The notes under the pieces are model-generated. The model had not been told where the DNA came from. It did not search any database and worked only from the letters and a program-made list of their open reading frames with translations. Position numbers and translations under genes: made by a program. A stretch of DNA of 64,000 bases from Charina bottae (Eukaryota; Chordata; Lepidosauria; Squamata; Charinaidae). Shown here in pieces: positions 56,291-64,000 of this stretch (positions are counted from its first letter, which is position 1; each line of letters begins with the position of its first letter). The stretch spans positions 51,748,416-51,812,415 of the forward strand of contig JALMGJ010000003.1 of NCBI GenBank assembly GCA_023362775.1. The letters run 5' to 3'.

Positions 56291-56429
56291 GGAGATCCCT
56301 CTACCCAAACCGGCCAACTGTACACTTTACCCTTCTCCACACAGAGCTTCCTAGGAATTGTGGGAAAGGGGAGAAGAAAAGAGTTTCCAATTCTTTATCC
56401 AGTTTTAATTCATTGTGGTCAACTCAAAC
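56291..56429 (+). repeat. 139-bp direct repeat, unit 1
   Basis: Matches 56692-56830 at 137 of 139 positions. It is joined directly to an L2-type 3' terminal stem and AAAT tail (56430-56486). Confidence 0.85.
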
Positions 56430-56488
56430 ACCCAGAGTTCCCCATGTGGGGAGATGGGCGGTCATATAAATTAAATAAATAAATAAAA
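56430..56488 (+). repeat. L2-type 3' terminus
   Basis: cccagagttccccatgtggg, gagatgggcggtcatataaa and (AAAT)n: the last ~50 bp of an L2 element. Confidence 0.75.
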
Positions 56489-56691
56489 TATGTAACAATA
56501 CTGTCTTTATAGACTGACTTTGTCAGGAGAGAGTGATATAGCAGTCTGACTAAATGAATATACAGTATAATCCAGCTATCTCTGTGTTCATATAAAGTCT
56601 GTCTTCATGAGTAATATATCACTGCAGCAATAGTTGAATTGCACTGGTAGTTCTGCTACACAACCATTTGTTGTATTTGTGAAGCTTGTAG

Positions 56692-56830
56692 GGAGATCCC
56701 TCTACCCAAACCGGCCAACTGTACACTTTACCCTTCTCCACACAGAGCTTCCTGGGAATTGTGGGAAAGGGGAGAAGAAAAGAGTTTCCAATTCTTTATC
56801 CAGTTTTAATTCATTGTGGTCAGCTCAAAC
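56692..56830 (+). repeat. 139-bp direct repeat, unit 2
   Basis: Second unit of the pair described at 56291; no L2 tail follows. Confidence 0.85.
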
Positions 56831-57815
56831 TGGTGAATGCTAGAATTAATGATATCTCTACTGAATGCATAGTTCTTATCCACAGTAGTCTTGCAGTCCA
56901 AAATGCCTTTAATTCAAAGTGAAGTCTTAAGGAAGAAAACAAAAATTATCTTTGTTTCCTTGACATTCTCTTTTCTTTGGAAATTTAAATCAGTGAAAAA
57001 TGCACGTTTCCTATGTTGCAATATTCAACATCACCACAAGAAAGTTTTAAGAAATCAATAATTTTTTTTGCTCTGTCTAGTTTTAGTTTCCCAGTTTCTT
57101 GTTTTCACAGATGGAGTCTCAGGAAAATGATACCAACATGATGTTATGGTTTGTAAAACCGCATAAGGTTCAGCTACTGGTGATGACTTCAGGGTCAAAA
57201 CATTTTTTAATGTATTGATTGCATTTATTTATTTTGCAATATGGCACCAAGATTATTTATCTAGCATCTTATCTGTGAATAACAGGAGGACATTTTAAGT
57301 CTGGCTGATATCTGCTAAGCAACATTATTGTTTATACAGAGTGCAAATGACCACTCCATATGAGGGAACAGAAAATCCTGTGGACATAATCCAACCAAAG
57401 CTAACACAGTAAACTGCCTTCCCAAGCAGAGCGTTTCCGCTGAATCATGCTGTATGAAGCTATTTCTTTCACAGCTTGGATTCAGCCACAAATCTGCAAA
57501 AGAGCACCAAAAGGAATTGCAACACCAGGCAGGTGATGATTTTACTGAAATCGAGTGGTTGAGAAGAAAAGGCTTAACGCCCCCACCCAACACACACACA
57601 CACTACGGTGAAGATGTAGCATTTAGTTTATTAAACCAAGAACCATACTGATAGCTGACTTCAATTTGGGCAACATAGCCCTTCAATCTTGGACTACATG
57701 ATATCTGATGATTAGTTGATGGGAACTGGAGTCTTATAACATATAACACTAAGCACTAAGTATATTTATGACACTCCAACTACTGTATGTGTTATATATA
57801 ACATATAACACTGAG
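56831..57815. other. Unannotated stretch
   Basis: No recognised feature beyond a short (CA)n at about 57590-57602. Confidence 0.4.
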
Positions 57816-57975
57816 CACTAATTCATTCATTCATTCATTCATTCATTCATTCATTCATTCATTCAATTTCTATAACTTCCCATCTCAGCAAGTGACTCTG
57901 GGCGGCTTACAACAATAAAAACCATAAAACAGTTAAAACAATTACCATTAAAACAATTAAAATACAAAATAAATA
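57816..57975 (-). mobile_element. L2 LINE 3' end with (ATTC)n
   Basis: (ATTC)n at 57819-57866 is followed by the complement of an L2 3' UTR (cttcccatctcagcaagtga, ctctgggcggcttacaacaa). It abuts the next L2 copy in the same orientation. Confidence 0.8.
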
Positions 57976-59150
57976 TTATTATTTATTATTATTATTTATT
58001 AAATTTCTATAACCGCCCATCTTCCCCTCAAGGGGGGACTCTGGGCGGTTCACAGCCACAATAACACCATTAAAATACAATAAAAACACAGTAAAAATAT
58101 AAATACAATAAAATCCAAGTGGCAGGTGGTTCATACAGTGAAGCTAAACATATTTAAAATATTTGAGGCGGCTCTAAGAAATAAGCCATCCCCAAGCTTG
58201 ACATGGCTGCCAAGTAAGCAATGTAAAGATGTTAATATAGCCAAGAAATGGGACCATTCCCAGGCTCGGGGCCCCAGGCCCGGGCACATAACCAGGTCTT
58301 CACAGCCTTACGAAAGGCCTACAGGGTCAGGGACATCCTGATCTCTGAAGGGAGAATATTCCAGAGGGCAGGGGCTACAGCAGAGAAGGCACACCTTCTA
58401 GTCCCCGCCAACTGACATTCCTTGGCTGACGGGACCCATAGCATGCCCAATCTACCAGATCAAATTGGACGAGTAGAAACAACTGGGAGAAGACGGTCCC
58501 TTAGGTAACCCGGTCCCAAGCCATGAAGGGCTTTAAAGGTGACAACCAGCACCTTGAATTGCACCCAGAAGCACACTGGCAACCAATGCAGCTCACGAAG
58601 CAGCAGTGTTACATGTGTCGAATATTTACTACCCATGCAGCCACATTCTATACCAGTTGAAGCTTCTGAATGCTCTTCAAGGGCAGCCCCATGCAGAGCA
58701 TATTGCAGTAATCCAGACGGGAGGTCACGAGGGCATGAGTGACTGTGAGCAAGGCCTCTCGGTCCAGGAATGGTCGCAGCTGGCGCACAACCTGAAGGTG
58801 TGCAAAGGCCCTCCTAGCCACGGCTGCAACCTGCTCTTCCAGCAGGAGCCATGAGTCTACGAGGACCCCCAGATTGTGCACGGGGTCCGTCTGGGGCATT
58901 GCAACTCCATCCAGGACCAACAATGGAAGAACCCTGTCATCGGAAGGCCCACAAACCCAAAGCCACTCAGTCTTGCTTGGGTTGAGTCAAAGCCCATTAC
59001 ACCCCATCCAGGCCCTTACAGCCTCCAGGCACTGGGACAGGATATCCACGGCATCACTCAGGTGACCCGGGGTGGAGATATAAAGCTGGGTGTCATCAGC
59101 ATATTGATGATACCTCACCCCAAACCATCAGACCACCTCTCCCAACGGCC

Positions 59151-59840
59151 TCATGTAGATGTTAAATAAGAGAGGGGAGAGAACTGAGCCCTGAGGTACC
59201 CCACAAAGTAGGGGACATGGGCGGGACCTCTCCCCCCTATCAACACGGACTGGAACCAACCCCAGAGGAAGGAGGAGAACCAGCACAACACTGTGCCACC
59301 CACCCCCAACTCCTGAAGCCGGTCCAGAAGGATACCATGATCGATGGTATCGAAGGCCGCTGAGAGGTCAAGAAGAGCGAGGATGGTCGCACTGCCCCCA
59401 TCCTGCTCCTGCCAGAGGTCATCTAAGAGTGCAATCAATGCTGTCTCAGTCCCATAACCCAGCCTGAACCCTGACTGAAAAGGGTCCAGATAATCCACTT
59501 CTTCCAGGGTCCTCTGCAGCTGCCAAGCAACCACTCTGTCCACAACCTTCCCTAAAAAGGGGAGGTTGGAGACTGGATGAAAACTATCCAGGCTGGTTGG
59601 GTCGAGTGATGGCCCCTTGAGGAGAGGGTGCACCACCACCTCCTTAAGAGCCGGCGGGACCACCCCCTCCCTCAAAGAGGAATTAAGCACCACCCAGACC
59701 CAATCACATACCTCCTCCCGGGCAGCCTTGACCAACCAGGAGGGGCACGGATCTAATACAGAAGTGGCCGAGCTAGCAGCTGCAAGGGCCCTGTCCACTT
59801 CCTCAAGTGCAACCAGATTGAACTCCCCCCAGATAACCAT
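59151..59840 (-). pseudogene. L2 reverse transcriptase fragment (L2e)
   Basis: 230 codons with FHPVSNLPFLGKVVDRVVAW, FQSGFRLGYGTETALIALL, LLDLSAAFDTIDHGILLDRL (motif A) and a frameshifted motif B (AQFSPLSYLTST in place of GSVLSPLLFNIYM). Confidence 0.85.
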
Positions 59841-60352
59841 GCCAGCTGGAGTCCAACGTAGAGCGAATGCGAGTGACTTTATCCACTAGATGTGCAGCAT
59901 ATTCCTCACAGTGACCCTGTAGATGAAACCCGGTATTACTCCCTCCAAGGAGGGACCGGGTCACCTGAAATAGGGTCACCGGGTGACAATCTGCAGATGT
60001 AATAAAAGCTGAGAAATAACCACGTTTCATCGCCCTTACTGCCATGAGGTAGGCTCTAATAGCGGCTCTAGCTCATGTTCGATTGTCTTCACTCCCTGTC
60101 TTCCACCAGTGACACTCCAGGCATCTCCTAGCCCTCTTAAGCTTCCTCAGCTCCTCCGTAAACCACGGGGAGCCACGGGAGCCTTGGGCATGGAGAGGCC
60201 ACTCAGGTGCGATCCGATCCAAAGCCGTGGCCGCTTTCTCATTCCACATGGCCACCAAGGCCTCAGTCAGACTGTGCAGCGAACTTCCAAGAACAACCCG
60301 AAGCTCCCTCTGAAACCCAACTGGGTCCATCAGTCGCCCGGGGTGGGCCGAC

Positions 60353-60655
60353 CTAATAGGCCCTGCCTCCCTGTGGAGGGGTGGTGGTGCCAGAGAATTG
60401 GAGGCTCAGCAGGAAGTGGTCTGACCATGACAGGGGAGAAACCAATACTTCCCCCAATTCCAGAACACTCTGCCACTGCTCCAACAGAAAAACCAGGTCA
60501 GGCAAATGACTACTATTATGCGTTGGGCCCTGGATTACTTGGGACAGGCCCATGACTGTCATGGTGGCCATGAATTCCCGAGCTACCTCCGCCCCTGCCC
60601 CCAGGTTGGAAGGCAGGTTGAAATCCTCCAAGACCATAAGCTTGGGGAACTCCAC
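60353..60655 (-). pseudogene. L2 endonuclease C-terminal half
   Basis: About 100 codons: LMVLEDFNLPSNLG matches the GDFN motif with E for G. QVIQGPTHNSSHLPDLVF and LSWSDHFLLSLQF follow; SDH holds the catalytic aspartate and histidine of APE-type endonucleases. The first half of the domain is missing because the element is truncated at about 60665. Confidence 0.78.
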
Positions 60656-60665
60656 TGCCAGCCCG

Positions 60666-62555
60666 GCTACTGTAATAGTATTATGTACTGTATTATGTAT
60701 TACATACTATAATACATAACACTTCAACTTTGCCCCAAGACTCTTCTTGTGGTGGAGGAAGAGTTACTTTCCAAGGCAGAGGGCACAAACCTTCATCTGA
60801 AATTTAGATTTGATTTGATCACTGAAGTGAATTGAAACTGGTAAATCAGTCTTCCTCAAACTGGTATCTTTCAGAATTTGGGGGTTACAACTCCAAACAT
60901 TTCTTGTTAGTATGGTCAGAGGCCACAATAAGCATTGATTGGGCAAGTTCAGTGCTTCCAGAGGGCACTAGGTTGGTGAAGGCAGGAGTAGGTTCAGAAC
61001 TAGACAGTCAGTGAACATTTTCTGAATTAGCCACTGGAGTAACCTGGGCTCAACCTATTTTACCAGCGTATCGCATCACCACTTTTCCGCAAATACAGAT
61101 TCAGAGTTATTCATATGTAAACGACCTCAAAGGGCTAACAAAAATCACTGTTTTCCTTTGCAGATCTTTACTTGGGGGGGAGGGGAATCTCTGCATTAGA
61201 ATTTCCATTGAAAGATTGCAAACAGTAATGTGAAACACATGCATGTCTGTATGCCTTAGATTAGGATCTTTGTGCAACAGTTTTTACCTCTTATATCCAG
61301 GGCTCATATCAAATTCCAGTGGTAATTTGTCTTCTTCTTGGGTGATACACAGTATAGCTCCTTCAACATGAAGCTAAAGGAGAATTCTGGTTTGGTGTAA
61401 AAATAATCTTGCTAAAAATGAATTTGTAAATGTTCATTCCCAAATGAACATATTCCCAAGCACCTTATGGAAGTACTCTATAAAGAAATGTTGGAATTTT
61501 AGATTACAAACCATGTATTTTGATCAGAATGCAAATATTTTATTTTGTTTTATTTATCCAATTTATATGGCTGCCCATCTCAACGAGTGACTCTGTATCG
61601 AGTAATGAGTGATGAATATCTACTAAGACAATATGTAACACAATAGAATGTTGGACATTTGCATTGGGAAACTTGTAAACTGCAATCCACAGAGTGATGT
61701 AATAGTTTTAGATCTGAATAGAAATTTTGGCAATTCTACTGCCTGAGGGGGGGGGGGAAACAAGTCTTCTGTTTTACTCTGAAAAATATTTGTATGTTAT
61801 AGCTATAGGCCTTTTGAAGCATCTTGTTACACTTTTTATATTCTTCACTTGGTGCTCAGTTTGCACTTGGGTGCCCACCTACTTATAGGTTTTCCTAATT
61901 CAGGACATGCATCTGAGGCAGTATACTAAGTGCTGGCTACCACAAGTAACATTCATGATATATTAATCTAGATAATATTCAAGTGTTGCCCCTATGCTTA
62001 TGTGTTTCCCTTCCCTTCCTTTCCTTTCGTTGTAACAGTGCAAATGAACATTGGGCAGCAGTTAACTTGGCAGCCCAATCATTTGCATGTTTACTCAGAA
62101 ATCAGTGAGGGCATGTTGAGTCTCTTTAAGCGTGTCTCTTTATATGTGGGATCGGAACCTGTAGCTCTCCAGATGCTGTTGAATGACAGGTCCTCACATT
62201 CCTCACATTCCCCCGGAGGCTGAAGCTGCTGGGAGATATCGTTCAGCAACAGCAGGTATACCACAAATCTATTCATCCTTCCATAGCCCCAAGAATTACA
62301 GAAACAGGACTATGTAACCTTTACAGTGATATTAATACAATCAATCATTGTTGGCTGGCAAAGATGTAAAAGCCAACCAAATCCACAAGGGAGAAGTGGA
62401 AAATGGGAAGCAAAAAACAGTTTTGATGATGGTCAGGGAGGGATGCTAAATATTTCTCAAACTAATGAGCATCAGGGGAAGCAGGAACCACAATCAGCTC
62501 TATCCTACTTCATTAAAAATAATTAGCAAGACTAGGGAGTGGTTTTTCTATTACA
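60666..62555. other. Unannotated stretch
   Basis: A short LINE-type terminal segment may lie at 61540-61600 (tttatccaatttatatggct, gcccatctcaacgagtgact). Otherwise nothing was recognised. Confidence 0.4.
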
Positions 62556-62826
62556 TACTCACGTTTTGCCATAGAAGAGTTCATTGGCGATCACTCGTAG
62601 CCGAGTAAGATTGTCTTCCAAGGGTAAAATTTTAACAGTGGATCCGTAAGTGGCTGTAAAGGCCAATTCTGGATCCCCACAACCTCCCACAATGAGGGCA
62701 TAGGTTTCCGGGTGGGAGACGGTCATGATGAGGGTTTGCTTGACGTGCCTTCCTTTTAGCTCTTTTTTCCCTTTCGCCCTGTACTCGTGCTTCTTCAAAG
62801 TCCATAGCGCCTTTAATAATGATCAT
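62556..62826 (-). mobile_element. LINE 3' end encoding a C2H2 finger
   Basis: Minus-strand frame of 64 codons (62632-62826): a basic helix-like start (FEEARVQGEREKRAKRKARQ), then LCPHCGRLWGSRIGLYSHLR ending in IHC, a single C2H2 finger, then stop. Such C-terminal fingers occur in some vertebrate non-LTR retrotransposons; the clade is not assigned. The sequence upstream is inverted (next entry). Confidence 0.6.
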
Positions 62827-62892
62827 CCAACATCAACTTCGCTGGACCGGCCATGTTGTTTGAATGCCTGACCATCGTCGTCTTCCATAAAA
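62815..62892 (+). mobile_element. Inverted upstream piece of the same LINE
   Basis: Plus-strand reading IIQHQLRWTGHVV, a stop, then MPDH matches the block that normally lies upstream of the finger in this LINE type. Its opposite orientation fits 5' inversion during insertion (twin priming). Confidence 0.5.
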
Positions 62893-64000
62893 GAGTAAGT
62901 CAGCTATGAAAATAAAAAGATGCCTCACATCAGCAGGCTACTGTAGCTCAATATTATGTAAGCCCACCATTCCCAACCTAATACTCCCCAGATGTTTTTG
63001 ACTACATCTTCCTTCTTCTCTAGACTGCATGCCTATTTTCAGTCTAGCCATGTATGGTGGAAAAGTTTGGCCAAAACTGAGATACATCACTTCTTCAGGA
63101 TTTTAGTCATTAATCTATACCCCCACCTTACTTACAAAGATTGGGTATTAAAATGGGACTACTTTAATTTTATTAATTTAAAATATGAACTGACACCCAA
63201 TTTTATTTTTACTTCTAGGAAGGCCTTTGGATACATTTCCAAAGTATTGACTCCAGTCATCTACCATGTTCATTTCTTAATATCAGTAGAGCCTATCTAG
63301 AGCCATGCTTGGAAATAAAAATGATTCTTAGTGGCTGATATTTTGTTTTGTAGTATGTCAGCATCCCATTAGTTAGTTAAATCTTTTTTTAAAAGATGGC
63401 AGGGAAATGTCTTACAGAATCCCTATTCTCCACCATCACAGTATTACTATGCATAAATCTTGTATCTATTGAAAATCAGCTAAACCAGGACTGGGAACAG
63501 AAAGACTTGAAACAAACATGCCTGGGTGTATGGGTGTACTACATTTATACCCACACCCACATTTCTACAATCTTCGAGTTTGTCCTTGGGAGACAATATT
63601 TGCAAGCTACCAACTCTTATCTTTCACTTCCAATTTTTAAATAGTAGATTAACAATGAGTCCAAAGGATGTTCCAAAATCAACAATTTGCACCTCCTAAG
63701 TATTGGGCAAATATTCTGTAAAAGAAAAAAATACAGTTTTAGAAATGTTCTTCATACATTCTATATTTAGTGGCTCGAGCAAATGAGAGATGATGGTGTG
63801 AACTTTCATACCTCTTCCTGGTCTGATTGTACCTAAAGACAGACAGAGCCATGATCAATATTGAGTCACGTGTCCCTAAAGAAACACTTAATCTTTTTCA
63901 ACATAGGAGTAAAAGCACAAGGTAAACCAACACCCTCTTGGCTAAGTCTGAAATATTAAATGAATTTTGGCTGGAGAATAATAAACTGTGGGAGGTGGTT
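62893..64000. other. Unannotated stretch
   Basis: AT-rich. Plus-strand frames at 62992-63300 and 63396-63644 have no recognised domain. The segment ccccagatgtttttgactac near 62986 resembles one end of an old hAT-type repeat. Confidence 0.4.

Larger units (their letters stand above)
57976..60665 (-). mobile_element. Long 5'-truncated L2 LINE (copy L2e)
   Basis: The longest L2 copy here (about 2.7 kb, minus strand). From 5' to 3': endonuclease C-terminal half (60353-60655), linker (60073-60330, 59803-60045), RT (59151-59840), C-terminal block (58648-58923 and further) and 3' UTR ending in ATT/TTTA repeats. Stops and frameshifts break every part. YADD survives in a frame near 59095-59110 (plus strand cagcatattgatgatacctc). 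It overlaps L2a over the RT, showing a shared family. Confidence 0.88.

Overview
This 64 kb window reads as intergenic or intronic DNA from a squamate reptile (lizard or snake). No exon set of a host gene could be recognised on either strand. Almost everything identifiable is transposable-element sequence on an AT-rich background. The squamate assignment rests on the combination of BovB-type RTE LINEs, L2-clade LINEs ending in (AATA)n or (GATA)n, tRNA-derived SINEs with BovB-like 3' tails (Sauria-type), a Penelope-like element, hAT and Tc1/mariner MITEs, and long GATA/GACA microsatellites. It is an inference from sequence memory, not from a search.

Layout. 1-5.1 kb: two 5'-truncated L2 LINEs in tandem. 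5.8-6.2 kb: a mariner-type MITE. 8.9-9.6 kb: a BovB 3' fragment. 10.2 and 18.0 kb: two SINEs sharing an internal duplication. 12.3 and 22.3 kb: small hAT elements. 14.8-16.6 kb: two fragments of a second BovB-like subfamily. 19.6-20.6 kb: a decayed RTE. 26.65-32.4 kb: a nested stack in which a Penelope-like element was split by a BovB, which in turn received an L2-containing chimera, an L2 fragment and a foldback element. A 250-bp retrocopy of an unidentified transcript also lies in the Penelope sequence. 34.6-36.9 kb: a 2.3 kb hAT-like element whose interior is a GC-rich 205-bp hairpin satellite. 37.0-37.5 kb: a hAT element inserted into the end of a mariner MITE. 40.5-43.6 kb: a nearly full-length BovB with matching target-site duplications. 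47.2-48.7 kb and 54.2-54.7 kb: LTR-like repeats, one holding a second foldback copy. 57.8-60.7 kb: L2 tails plus a long antisense L2. 62.6-62.9 kb: an inverted LINE fragment with a C2H2 zinc finger.

How parts relate. The BovB/RTE LINEs and the SINEs share 3' tails, which fits SINE mobilisation by RTE machinery. None of the LINE ORFs is intact: stops, frameshifts, truncations and insertions are pointed out entry by entry. The most unusual items are the foldback family with hammerhead-like cores and 13-bp target-site duplications, the hAT element carrying a hairpin satellite with an exon-like segment, and the 250-bp retrocopy. Boundaries marked with duplications were read directly from the sequence; family names are from memory and were not checked against a repeat library.
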